Assembly: GCA_026985515.1 (NCBI GenBank)
Contig: JALSQH010000011.1
Span: forward strand, 1 to 20,893
Direction: 5' to 3'
Source of the DNA: a bacterium
GTDB taxonomy: Bacteria > JALSQH01
DNA length: 20,893 nt
In this document: in pieces, positions 1 through 8,051 of the stretch
How positions within the stretch are numbered: the first letter of the stretch is position 1
How the letters are laid out: each line of letters starts with the position of its first letter
The notes under the pieces: generated by a model
What the model was told of the DNA's origin: nothing
Seen by the model: the letters and a program-made list of their open reading frames with translations, nothing else
The model's database searches: none
Made by a program: the position numbers and the translations under genes

Positions 1-897
1 ATGGGGATTAAAATTCCTTCTTGCAAAACATATAATGTGACAAGGAAAGTAATTCCTGAAACAAGTTGGGATTTATCCTCTGCGATTGCGTATCATACCA
101 TTGCATATTTCGTAGTTTTTAAGGCGTATAACGAGGATTATTGGTATCCTAAGTATGGAGAAGGTTATTGGGTAGGTTGTGGACCCGTTGCAGCAGCTCT
201 GGTTTTTCGTTACTGGGGGCTTATTAATAATGGTTATGCCAGATGCTTACCTAACCTTTTTTCGTATGAATTATTAGAAAAGATTCATGAGGAGGCACAT
301 ACAAGTTTTGATGGAGGAACTACCGATTTTGATTTGATTGAAGGAATTGAGAAAACAGCACAGTATTATGGAATGAAGTTTAATGCTGAATTTACTGTTA
401 GAGTTCCCTCTTTTTTTGAAGATGAAATTAACGATAATAGAATAGCAATTATGGGGGTAGTGAATGACCCGGAATGGGAAGATCATTTTGTTACTGTTTA
501 TGGTTATCAGATTGATCATAGAAGGGAAACCTGTTGTCAGATAGATTGGATTTGTCCAGATCATCATTATGTAAGAGTAATATTAGGATGGCCTTTGTGG
601 CGTACAGTATGTGAGTATTATGATGGTGAATATAAGTGTAAGACAGAGATGGTTGATATTGAATTAGCTACACGATCTATGGGACCTTGGTATAAAGACT
701 TAACGACTATTATCACTGGAATACAAGTTATCGCGAAGAAACCCTGTTCCTCGGGTGGGGGTGGAGGAGGTGGAGGTGGGGGAGGGTGTAGCATGGGAAA
801 TTTAAACATAATGAGTGGAATATTCATTATTGTAGTGTTTGCCTTTATTATGTTTAAACAGAGGTATAAAAAATGTTCGACAGGAAAAGATTGTTGA
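1..897 (+). CDS. Exported C39-like cysteine peptidase with C-terminal sorting signal, probably 5'-truncated
   Basis: Residues 57-73 carry the papain-like C39 motif WVGCGPVAAA with C60 as the likely nucleophile. A second motif, DHFVTVYGY around H162, supplies the likely catalytic His. This fits the Peptidase_C39_2-like family. Residues 252-262 are eleven consecutive Gly, followed by Cys-Ser (C263-S264), a hydrophobic segment (about 271-285) and a basic tail KQRYKK. This is the layout of Cys-containing C-terminal sorting signals such as MYXO-CTERM or Synergist-CTERM. Such proteins normally have a Sec signal peptide, but the reading frame starts at base 1 with no hydrophobic N terminus, so the true start may lie upstream of the window. 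The protein has many Cys, consistent with disulfides outside the cytoplasm. Its last 25 bases overlap the next lipoprotein gene, so it probably heads an operon with the two lipoproteins. Domain call fairly sure; substrate unknown. Confidence 0.7.
   Translation: MGIKIPSCKTYNVTRKVIPETSWDLSSAIAYHTIAYFVVFKAYNEDYWYPKYGEGYWVGCGPVAAALVFRYWGLINNGYARCLPNLFSYELLEKIHEEAHTSFDGGTTDFDLIEGIEKTAQYYGMKFNAEFTVRVPSFFEDEINDNRIAIMGVVNDPEWEDHFVTVYGYQIDHRRETCCQIDWICPDHHYVRVILGWPLWRTVCEYYDGEYKCKTEMVDIELATRSMGPWYKDLTTIITGIQVIAKKPCSSGGGGGGGGGGGCSMGNLNIMSGIFIIVVFAFIMFKQRYKKCSTGKDC
754..785 (+). repeat. G-rich (GGN)n tract coding for eleven Gly
   Basis: A run of eleven GGN codons precedes the Cys-Ser of the C-terminal sorting signal. 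The plus strand has several runs of three to five G, including GGGTGGGGG near the start and GGGGGAGGG near the end. It could form a G-quadruplex and could change length by whole codons. Its most direct role is as a flexible linker in the protein. Confidence 0.7.
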
Positions 898-2378
898 AAA
901 AAAAGATTTTTTCTGTGCCAGTGTTAATTTTTGTTATAAATTTGCTATCATGCCATCCTGATTTTCGTGGCGGGCCATGCCATCCAGAATGGGTGGTTGA
1001 TGGTGTAAAGGATATAGTTGTTTCTCCTCTTGAGAATGGATTATCACTTATAACGCTTTATGTTGAAAATGAGGGAATGGAAACCTATTATTCAACGGGG
1101 AAAGCAGAAATAAATTATTATCGTGTGAATTCTACTTCTCAATTACACATAGAAAAAAATTATCCTTTATTTGTTTCAACTTTTGCTCAGGAATATAACT
1201 TTTTTGACTTCCTGGATATTTATCCTGTTGAGGGAACGGGAAATACTTTTCTCTTTAAAGCGATGTTTTTTAAAGGTTGGCATTCTCCGGGAAAGAATCT
1301 CTATTTTCTAAATGAAAATGGCACTTTTAGAAAAATAATGAGTGGAGTTTTTAATACTGGTTTTAAAATTGACAGAGGATACTATTTTTCTTCAGTGTCC
1401 CTTTTTTACTGGGCTCCCTTTTATAGATACTCAACCTCATGGGAAAAATATGAATGGACTTATAAAGATTATGAGATCTCACAGGACAGGTTACCGGGAA
1501 TTTTTGAGGTATATCCTTACGATTCAGGATATCATCCCAGAATTTTTTTGAGAGATAAAGGGCTTGAGCTATCCAGGCTTTTTATTGTTGAAGGGGGAGG
1601 AGTTATCAGTGGAACCAGTAAGATGTATTTTCAGGGAAGTGATTCATTTGATTACAAAGAAGTTGAAAATGACCCAGAGTATTTAAAAAATATTGCTTCA
1701 TACCTTTTCATTGGTGATATTGTAGTTGGTGATTATTCAATGGATGTTACAGATGTTAGATATATTCAATTTAAAGATCCTGCGACCTTTGTTACTATTC
1801 TTGGTGCGGATTATTTTAAAGATATTGGTTTCGTGGTTTATGCAAGGGAATTCCCCAGAGATCTGGATTATGAGGTATGGGGAGGATTATCAGGTGTAAA
1901 AGATCGAGTTATGATTCTGGATCCGCTGAATTTATCACTTATAATGGGAAAAGAAATTATGTATGATGGTAAGGTAATTTTTCATGCTCCTCTCATGCTT
2001 TATCCTGATTCTGGTCCGATTCATCCTGTTGCTTTTGATAGGAAGAATAAAAGAATAATTTCTGTTTTTGGGAACAAAGTTACAATTATAAACCTGGGCT
2101 CATTCAAGATAGTGACCTTAACATTGCCTTCTCCCTGGGTTTGTGATGCAGAGAGCAGCGGGGTGATAATAGATAGCGGTGGAAATATCGGGGTATGGGT
2201 GGATGGTGATGGATATATCTGGATAGTTGCTCGGGATATGAATTCAGGAAAAGTGGAGAAAGAGGAGATAGTGAAACCATGTATTCACCTCAGACATGTG
2301 AGATTCAGATATGGTGTACTCAGGATAGAAGAAAAAAATGGCAATTATTCTATTAAGGTAGTAGGGGAGCTGAAGTAG
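873..2378 (+). CDS. Putative lipoprotein, paralog of the next gene
   Basis: The N terminus has basic residues, a hydrophobic stretch and a lipobox ending LLSC with C27 as the lipidated Cys, so it is predicted to be exported and lipid-anchored. AGAGG about nine bases upstream supports the ATG at 873, which overlaps the C39 peptidase gene. I recognise no family. The body is rich in alternating hydrophobic and aromatic residues with blocks such as IVVSPL, YHPRIFLRDK, MDVTDVRYI (about 290-298), VMILDPLNL and LPSPWVCD. The C-terminal part (VTIINLGS, WVDGDGYIWIVARD) looks like beta-propeller blades, but this is inference. The gene downstream is a full-length paralog with the same blocks in the same order. 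The pair may be surface sensor or binding proteins working with the peptidase. Codon use appears AT-rich compared with the GH15 block. Confidence 0.8.
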   Translation: MFDRKRLLKKKIFSVPVLIFVINLLSCHPDFRGGPCHPEWVVDGVKDIVVSPLENGLSLITLYVENEGMETYYSTGKAEINYYRVNSTSQLHIEKNYPLFVSTFAQEYNFFDFLDIYPVEGTGNTFLFKAMFFKGWHSPGKNLYFLNENGTFRKIMSGVFNTGFKIDRGYYFSSVSLFYWAPFYRYSTSWEKYEWTYKDYEISQDRLPGIFEVYPYDSGYHPRIFLRDKGLELSRLFIVEGGGVISGTSKMYFQGSDSFDYKEVENDPEYLKNIASYLFIGDIVVGDYSMDVTDVRYIQFKDPATFVTILGADYFKDIGFVVYAREFPRDLDYEVWGGLSGVKDRVMILDPLNLSLIMGKEIMYDGKVIFHAPLMLYPDSGPIHPVAFDRKNKRIISVFGNKVTIINLGSFKIVTLTLPSPWVCDAESSGVIIDSGGNIGVWVDGDGYIWIVARDMNSGKVEKEEIVKPCIHLRHVRFRYGVLRIEEKNGNYSIKVVGELK

Positions 2379-2416
2379 GGTTGAATGTTATCTATTTTGA
2401 GCAAAAGGCATAGAAA

Positions 2417-3892
2417 ATGTTCAGGGGTAGCTTTAAGATAAAAAGGATATATTTTCTTATCCTGTTGTTAGGACTGATTTTCTCTTCCTGTCATAATAAC
2501 TCTACAGAACCTAAAGGGGGAAGTCGTCCGCCATTAATTTTTATTGAGGGTATTGGTAATATTGTTGTTTCTCCTCTAAGGGATGGATTGTCACTGATAG
2601 CTATAAGAGCGAACAGATTCAAGTATAGTTCCTACCCTCCAATTCCTCCAATTGAAAGTGCAGAGTTGATAAATTACCGTGTTGAATCTTCTCAATTATG
2701 GGTTGAAAAGAGTCAACCTTTATATCCCTCTGCTTTAACTGATGGTTTTGAATTTTTCGATAGTCTGGAAATTTATCCTGTGGATGGAACAACTAACTCT
2801 TTTCTTTTAGGAGCTCGATTTATAACAGGGGAAACTGTGTCACATGAGACTTTTTTTCTGAATGAAAATGGTAAATTTAAGCAGGTAAAAGGAGGAATTA
2901 CTAACATTATTTTCAAAATAAGTAGTGGATATTATTTTTCCATTGTTTCAAATTTATATTGGGCTCCACTTGTAAGATATGCTTTTTTTGGAGAAGATGA
3001 AAAAAATTATAATCTCAGAATCTCACCTGATAGATTACCCGGATTCTTTGAAGCGTATCCTTACACTTCAGCGTATCATCCCAGAATTTTTCTGAAAAAC
3101 AGAGACATTGATCTTTCCAGACTTTTTATAGTTGAAGGGGGAGAAATAATTGGTGATACCAATCTGATTTATTTTCAGGGTTGTGATGCTTTTGATCTTG
3201 ATCTTCTTCGCAGTTTTCCCTCCCGGGCGGAAGATATTTCTTCTTACCTTTTTATTGGGAATGTTAAAGTTAATGGTTATTCAATGGATGTAACTGATGT
3301 TAGATATATTCGGTTTAATGATCCGGCAACTTTTGTCACAATTATGGGTGTAGAATATTTGAGAAATAAAGGGTTAGTGGTTTATGCGAGAGAGTTTCCT
3401 AAAGATATAACTACTCAGCAGGAAATCACAAAGATAAAAGACAAGTTGATGATACTGGATCCGGAAAATTTAAAGATTATTAGTGAGAAAGAAATCTTAT
3501 GGAGTGAGGTAAATTCATCGGAAGCTAATTTTAATTTTCCTTTACTTGTTGAATATGATGAAAATCCCCCCAAACTTATTGCTTTTGATAAGAGAAATCA
3601 AAGAATTGTGTCTGTTATGGGCAGTAGAGTTTTAATTATAGATTTGGGTTCCTTCCGGGTTGAAACATTGGAATTGCCGTCTCCCTGGATTTGTGACATA
3701 AGTGGTACCGGTGTGTGGGTAGATGCTACTGGACACATATGGGTAATTGCCCGTGATGTAAATTCGGGTAAAGTAGACAAAAAACGATTTAAACCAGGGG
3801 TTATCCTATTTGCAAAATTGAGGTTTGGAGTATTGAGTATAAATATAGAGGAGGGTAAATATTCTGTGAGAGTTGTGGAGGAGCTAAAATAA
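2417..3892 (+). CDS. Putative lipoprotein, tandem paralog of the preceding gene
   Basis: The N terminus has KIKR, a hydrophobic run and IFSSC with C25 as the probable lipid-attachment Cys. Phe at -3 is not ideal for a lipobox. A weak AAAGG lies eight bases before the ATG, and the gap to the upstream gene is 38 bases, so the two are probably cotranscribed. Shared blocks with the upstream lipoprotein include NIVVSPL, YHPRIFLK, LSRLFIVEGG, YFQG, MDVTDVRYI (starting at about residue 290 in both), FVTIMG, VVYAREFPKD, LPSPWICD and WVIARDVNSGKV. The two therefore arose by tandem duplication. The function is unknown; the C-terminal repeats of short beta-strand-like segments hint at a propeller or solenoid fold. 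Next downstream is a 461-base gap with the first repeat element. Confidence 0.8.
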   Translation: MFRGSFKIKRIYFLILLLGLIFSSCHNNSTEPKGGSRPPLIFIEGIGNIVVSPLRDGLSLIAIRANRFKYSSYPPIPPIESAELINYRVESSQLWVEKSQPLYPSALTDGFEFFDSLEIYPVDGTTNSFLLGARFITGETVSHETFFLNENGKFKQVKGGITNIIFKISSGYYFSIVSNLYWAPLVRYAFFGEDEKNYNLRISPDRLPGFFEAYPYTSAYHPRIFLKNRDIDLSRLFIVEGGEIIGDTNLIYFQGCDAFDLDLLRSFPSRAEDISSYLFIGNVKVNGYSMDVTDVRYIRFNDPATFVTIMGVEYLRNKGLVVYAREFPKDITTQQEITKIKDKLMILDPENLKIISEKEILWSEVNSSEANFNFPLLVEYDENPPKLIAFDKRNQRIVSVMGSRVLIIDLGSFRVETLELPSPWICDISGTGVWVDATGHIWVIARDVNSGKVDKKRFKPGVILFAKLRFGVLSINIEEGKYSVRVVEELK

Positions 3893-4020
3893 GTAATAAA
3901 GAATAAACCTGTTCCAAAAATAGGATAAAACCATTTACCAGGAAGGAGATTTGTACAAGGTGTGTGGTAGGTATTGGATTTTTCAGTTTATCATTTGATT
4001 CTTGCCCGAAAGTATTCTCA
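3893..4020. other. Gene-free stretch before repeat element 1
   Basis: This AT-rich stretch follows the second lipoprotein. It contains an isolated ribosome-binding-like GGAAGGAG near 3940, but only a frame of about 15 codons follows. I see no convincing gene, promoter or T-tract terminator. Confidence 0.5.
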
Positions 4021-4312
4021 TACCCAAAATCTCAATTAAGAGATTTTGGGTAACTAAAATTTATTATTTTAGAAAATATACCCTATATCATTCCGTCATC
4101 CTTTGGATGACGGAATGTGAGATTCTGAAATTTATAAAAAAATACCCTATATTCTGCCGTTACCCTTTAGGTAACGGAAGATGATATGCAGAAATTTATT
4201 ATTTAAAAAAATATTCTTCCGTCATCCTTTGGATGGCGGAAGATGAGATGCTGATTTATAGGCAAAAAAAGGCAGACGCTATATTAACCTGATTTCTATT
4301 TGAGGATTTCGG
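4021..4312 (+). repeat. Dispersed multi-hairpin repeat, copy 1 (four hairpins plus conserved tail)
   Basis: The copy opens with a 13-bp perfect hairpin (4021-4033 with 4040-4052, loop AATTAA). It continues with three related hairpins at 4089-4117 (13 bp, TTT loop), 4157-4177 (CCGTTACC, loop CTTTA, GGTAACGG) and 4216-4242 (12 bp with one G-U pair). Their centres are about 62-67 bases apart and the linkers are similar (AAATTTATTATTT, ATACCCTATATTCTGCCG). A tail from about 4243 to 4312 (GATGCTGATTTATAGGC through GATTTCTATTTGAGGATTTC) matches tails of two other copies in this window. No protein-coding signal is seen. A REP-, BIME- or MITE-like element, or a structured RNA, are the main options. 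Confidence 0.8.
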
Positions 4313-4316
4313 AAGT

Positions 4317-4345
4317 TTGTATTTTTTTCAATATCATACTATAAT
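4317..4345 (+). promoter_or_regulatory. Candidate sigma70-type promoter of the GH15 gene
   Basis: TTGTAT at 4317-4322 and a perfect TATAAT at 4340-4345 are 17 bases apart. The ATG of the GH15 gene is at 4354, eight bases after the -10 box, so a transcript would start at or within about two bases of the start codon. No Shine-Dalgarno sequence is present. The -35 box lies just beyond the end of the repeat element. Confidence 0.5.
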
Positions 4346-4353
4346 TTATAATA

Positions 4354-6663
4354 ATGATAGTCAGGTTCTTAATTTTAAGTTTTTTGCTAATTCCCTTTTC
4401 TCTCTTCTCCGCTGCAAACTCTGTGGAAACAATGTTCGGTGCAACCAACATATATGGTATAGCTGGAGAGGGGGGTTTAACAGCTGCATTTTCGAAAGAG
4501 GGAGAACTTACAGTATTAAGATGGCCCAATCCCAGTTTCTATGAACTGCTAAACTACATCACTTCAAACTTTTCCGATGCCAGAGAGATGCCCCATCTTG
4601 GAGCATCATCATACATGGGAGGTTTTGGAGGAGTTATTTTTTACCACAGGGGAAAACGATATGTTTCTGAACTTCGTAACAGTTCAGATTGGAGAGTGGA
4701 AACAACCTATCTCTCACCAGATGCAGAAATCTTACAGCACAAATTCAACAATCTTGCTTTTCCACTGAAAGTTATTCAGATTGATCTGGTGGATCCGGAA
4801 ACTGATGTTCTTGCAGTAGCATTCAAAGCTGATTATTCCAGTGAAATTACTGGAGTGAAATTTTTCTTCTACCTTGATCCGGCTATCTCCCTGAAGAGAA
4901 GAGAATTCATCCCAACCTATGCGTATGAAGATGACCCGGATAAGGGTTTCCTCCTCTTTTACATGAAAAACCACTCCATTTTCGTTGACTTTACTCCACA
5001 TGATCCTGATTCCTCAAAAAATCTCATTACCCGCTGGAAAAGCATCTTTAACCCCAACACCACTTCTTACGCAGATGTTGAAGAGATCCTGGGAAAGGGA
5101 CTTTACCTCGTTGTTGGAAGCAACTTCCCCATATCTTCATTCCAATGTGGAAGGGATGATGTTTTCAGCGGTAACAATGAAAGTGCATATCAGGATCTCA
5201 AGGATGGAAACTTAAATAACAATTATGTTTCCACATTTCATGAAAATCTGGCATTTACAGGTAATGCTCAGAAAGATGTATGGAAGGCAGTATTTATAAC
5301 AGCAGGATTCACTGTGACAGATGCAGTAAATCGTTTGAACATGCTGAGAAGATCCCAGTTTGAAGATGTTATTGAAAGGACACAGGAATGGTGGGAAGAT
5401 TTCCTGTCAAGGGCAAATATACCTTCAGATATACCCGTTGCAGAAAGAAATTTTATTAAAAGGACCATACAGACCATCAGGACCTCAATGGACAGGAAAA
5501 GTGGAGCCATAGTTGCCTCGGTAGCCACACAGCCTCCATACTTCCTGGACTGGCCAAGAGATGGTTCTTTCATAAACTACTTTCTCGACACCGCTGGTTA
5601 TCATGATCTCGTTCTTCAACATAATTTATTCTATTTGAAAATGCAGAGGAAGAAAGATGGTGAGAAAGCCCTCACTCCCAACAGTCCCGCGGGAACATTT
5701 GCAATGAACTATTATCCTGACGGAATGGTTGGCGGACCCATTGATTTTGAAATTGATCAGACAGGTCTGATTCTCTGGACCTGGTGCACCCATGGCAAAT
5801 TTATCAAGGACCCTGTTGAACAGAGAGAATATTATGAAACCTTTTATCCGGGTATCAAACTTGCAGCCGAAGCACTGATGAAGTGTTACGATCAGAAAAC
5901 AGGACTCCAGTGTATAACAAATGAGGATGATAACCCCATGCCCACCCAGGGACTTCAGGGAGCCATCACAGAGTATCTTGGATTGAAAAGTGCCTCTGAA
6001 GTTGCCTATTACCTCGGAGATGAAGAAAGTGCAAGGAGATGGTCAGAGAGAGCAGATGAACTGAGAGAAGCGATCTACAGGAACTTTTATGACATTAAGC
6101 TTGGTAGATTCAATGGCAATTTTGACTACTATGGAAACAGCGGATGGGCGATCTGGCCTGTGAAACTCTGGGATAAAAATGACCCAAGATGGAGAGGAAT
6201 TGTGGATTTTCTCTTTGAAACATTGAGAAATAACATCCTCTTTCCATCACCGGAGGGTTCAGCTTATGATGCAAAGGTATCTCTCGGGCTGGATTTCATT
6301 CTTCCCGCATACGATAAAAGAAGAACTGTCCTGGGAACGATAATAGAGAATCTCTCCACAAAACTTTCCACAGAAACTCTTCATGTGGGTGAAGCTTATA
6401 TGCCAGTTTACAACGATCACACCTTCAAATGGCAAAATGTTACTTCAATTCCTCATGTGTGGGAGGCTTCCCTCATTTCACTATCTGTAATTGCATATTA
6501 TCATCCTGAAATTCTCAACCTTCCTGCATTGAGTAAATATAAAGAGGAAACAGAGGGCTGCAGCAGTCTCAACCCGGGGAGAGAAAGAAATATTTCTTCA
6601 CTTTTTCTTCTGCTTCTGATAATTCCCATATGGAGGTGGTACAGATGGCGAAAATCGGGATAA
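4354..6663 (+). CDS. Exported glycoside hydrolase family 15 (glucoamylase/glucodextranase-like)
   Basis: Residues 1-20 form a signal peptide ending LFSA. Residues about 25-330 fit the beta-sandwich N domain found in bacterial GH15 enzymes. The catalytic (alpha/alpha)6 domain spans about 365-720, with WPRDGSF at 400-406, DQTGLILWTWCTHG, and HVGEAY with E680 in the place of the usual catalytic base. The usual acid-bearing WEE motif is not obvious; E524 in NEDD is a possible substitute. GH15 enzymes release glucose from alpha-glucans such as starch or dextran. The C terminus (G735-C736-SS, a hydrophobic FLLLLIIPI run, then WRWYRWRKSG) is a Cys-type tripartite sorting signal, so the enzyme is probably held at the cell envelope. 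There is no Shine-Dalgarno before 4354. The 3' end overlaps the phosphodiesterase gene by 19 bases. Confidence 0.85.
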   Translation: MIVRFLILSFLLIPFSLFSAANSVETMFGATNIYGIAGEGGLTAAFSKEGELTVLRWPNPSFYELLNYITSNFSDAREMPHLGASSYMGGFGGVIFYHRGKRYVSELRNSSDWRVETTYLSPDAEILQHKFNNLAFPLKVIQIDLVDPETDVLAVAFKADYSSEITGVKFFFYLDPAISLKRREFIPTYAYEDDPDKGFLLFYMKNHSIFVDFTPHDPDSSKNLITRWKSIFNPNTTSYADVEEILGKGLYLVVGSNFPISSFQCGRDDVFSGNNESAYQDLKDGNLNNNYVSTFHENLAFTGNAQKDVWKAVFITAGFTVTDAVNRLNMLRRSQFEDVIERTQEWWEDFLSRANIPSDIPVAERNFIKRTIQTIRTSMDRKSGAIVASVATQPPYFLDWPRDGSFINYFLDTAGYHDLVLQHNLFYLKMQRKKDGEKALTPNSPAGTFAMNYYPDGMVGGPIDFEIDQTGLILWTWCTHGKFIKDPVEQREYYETFYPGIKLAAEALMKCYDQKTGLQCITNEDDNPMPTQGLQGAITEYLGLKSASEVAYYLGDEESARRWSERADELREAIYRNFYDIKLGRFNGNFDYYGNSGWAIWPVKLWDKNDPRWRGIVDFLFETLRNNILFPSPEGSAYDAKVSLGLDFILPAYDKRRTVLGTIIENLSTKLSTETLHVGEAYMPVYNDHTFKWQNVTSIPHVWEASLISLSVIAYYHPEILNLPALSKYKEETEGCSSLNPGRERNISSLFLLLLIIPIWRWYRWRKSG

Positions 6664-7127
6664 TTTCAGACACACACGATAACTGTGATGCACTGAAAGA
6701 GGTTGTGGAGATATTCAGGAAGGAAGGAGTGGAGTTCATAATTCACGCTGGAGATATAATTGCACCATTTACAGCTAAGATTCTGGAAGAATCGGGTATT
6801 GATTACCGGGGAGTTTTCGGAAACAACGACGGGGAGAGGGAGTTCATGAAAAAGGTCACCAATAACAAAATTTCCACAAATCTTCTTGAGTTAGAAATCT
6901 TCGGAAAGAGATTTTTTGTTATCCACAACCTGGCAGAAGTGGAGGGTATCCAGTATGCCAATTACTACGATTATGTCATCCATGGCCATACTCACATACC
7001 GGAGGAGAAGAGAATAGGTAAAACCACAGTGATCAATCCGGGTGAACTTGGTGGATGGCTCTACGGCAGGAAAACCTTTGTGATACTGGACACAGAGACG
7101 AATCTTGTGGAGTTAAGAGAATTATGA
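6645..7127 (+). CDS. YfcE/MJ0936-type metallophosphodiesterase
   Basis: This is a 160-residue calcineurin-like phosphoesterase. Metal-site motifs are visible in order: SDTHDN (D9, H11), HAGDI, GNND, VIHN and HGHTH. It is likely a cytoplasmic enzyme using two divalent metals to cleave phosphodiesters; the natural substrate of this family is uncertain. I chose ATG 6645 over the in-frame ATG at 6630 because GGAGG at 6632-6636 lies eight bases before 6645, and the protein then begins MAKIGIISDTHDN as in relatives. The gene starts inside the end of the GH15 gene. Its TGA overlaps the ATG of the recombinase gene (ATGA), so the genes are probably translationally coupled. Confidence 0.9.
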   Translation: MAKIGIISDTHDNCDALKEVVEIFRKEGVEFIIHAGDIIAPFTAKILEESGIDYRGVFGNNDGEREFMKKVTNNKISTNLLELEIFGKRFFVIHNLAEVEGIQYANYYDYVIHGHTHIPEEKRIGKTTVINPGELGGWLYGRKTFVILDTETNLVELREL

Positions 7128-8026
7128 ACCTTGACAATCTTCTTGACCAGTTTTTAACCCATATTCTCACGGAAAGAGGATTGTCAAAAAACAGCGTTGA
7201 AGCGTACAATAACGATCTGAAACACTTTTTGAATTTTGTGGAAGAGAGAGGCATTCACAGTATCAACGATATCAAAAGAACTCACATACTTCTATTCCAG
7301 AAGCATCTGAAAGAGAAGGGGTACAATGTATCTTCAAGATACAGGTACCTCGTTTCCCTGAGGAGATTCTTCAAGTACCTTCTGAGGGAGGAGATCATCA
7401 CTGAGGACCCGACCAGAAACATTGAACTTCCCTCAAAAGATAAAAAATTACCCAAAGTTCTCTCTGAAGAAGAAGTTGAAAAACTTCTCAATGCTCCAGA
7501 TATAAATACTCCCTTTGGATTGAGGGATAAAGCTATGCTGGAACTCCTCTATGCCACGGGATTGAGAGTTTCTGAACTTGTAAACCTCAAATTAAATCAG
7601 GTCTTTCTTGAGCAGGGATACCTCTTCGTAATGGGTAAGGGAAGCAAGGAGAGAATCATTCCCTTTGGAGAAGTGGCAGAAAAGTGGCTGAGGCGATACA
7701 TGAAAGAGGGAAGAGGTGAACTTCTGAAGGGTAACACCCGCTCCCCATTTCTCTTCATAGGTTCAAGAGGAAAACCCATAACCAGACAGGGCTTCTGGAA
7801 AAATATCAAAAAATACGCTCTTCAGTGTGGGATTCCTCTTGAGATCATTTCCCCCCATACCCTGAGGCACTCCTTTGCCACCCACCTCCTTGAACATGGT
7901 GCTGATCTCAGATCAGTTCAAACAATGCTGGGACATGCAGATATCTCCACCACCCAGATTTACACACACATAACAAGGGAAAGATTGAAGAGAGAGTATA
8001 AAAAGTACCATCCCAGGGCGGAGTAA
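7124..8026 (+). CDS. xerD: Xer-type site-specific tyrosine recombinase
   Basis: The 300-residue protein has the length and layout of XerC/XerD. An N-terminal SAM-like core-binding domain (about 5-90) is followed by a catalytic domain with R148 (TGLRVSEL), K172 (GKGSKER), H245 and R248 (HTLRHSFATHLL), H271 (LGHADISTTQIY) and the nucleophile Y280. These enzymes resolve chromosome dimers at dif. I start at ATG 7124, which overlaps the upstream stop by four bases, rather than an ATG 69 bases earlier that would add residues unlike the family. The D versus C assignment is a guess from motif wording; many bacteria have a single Xer. The gene sits among housekeeping-like neighbours with no attachment site or phage genes, so a chromosomal role is likelier than an integrase. 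Confidence 0.9.
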   Translation: MNLDNLLDQFLTHILTERGLSKNSVEAYNNDLKHFLNFVEERGIHSINDIKRTHILLFQKHLKEKGYNVSSRYRYLVSLRRFFKYLLREEIITEDPTRNIELPSKDKKLPKVLSEEEVEKLLNAPDINTPFGLRDKAMLELLYATGLRVSELVNLKLNQVFLEQGYLFVMGKGSKERIIPFGEVAEKWLRRYMKEGRGELLKGNTRSPFLFIGSRGKPITRQGFWKNIKKYALQCGIPLEIISPHTLRHSFATHLLEHGADLRSVQTMLGHADISTTQIYTHITRERLKREYKKYHPRAE

Positions 8027-8051
8027 GTCAAGAGGGCTCAACCCTCCTGAC
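8027..8051. terminator. Hairpin between convergent genes, possible bidirectional terminator
   Basis: GTCAAGAGGG (8027-8036) pairs with CCCTCCTGAC (8042-8051) with a single A-C mismatch and a CTCAA loop. It begins directly after the recombinase stop and contains the stop codon of the opposing regulator gene. No T-run follows on either strand, so intrinsic termination is not certain. Confidence 0.45.

Noticed and set aside
4002-4184. Open frame of 60 codons over repeat copy 1
   Set aside because: It translates hairpins and AT-rich linkers; a similar peptide appears in copy 2 (15327-15599) only because the DNA repeat is shared.
4021-4312. CRISPR array
   Set aside because: The periodic units are hairpins with similar linkers, not identical repeats separated by unrelated spacers, and no cas genes are present.
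7055-7123. Earlier ATG for the recombinase
   Set aside because: The extra residues are unlike Xer proteins and lie inside the coding end of the phosphodiesterase; ATG 7124 in an ATGA overlap is better.
7124-8026. Tyrosine recombinase as a mobile-element integrase
   Set aside because: Its length and motifs fit chromosomal Xer proteins, it is translationally coupled to a housekeeping phosphodiesterase, and there is no tRNA, attachment site or phage gene nearby.
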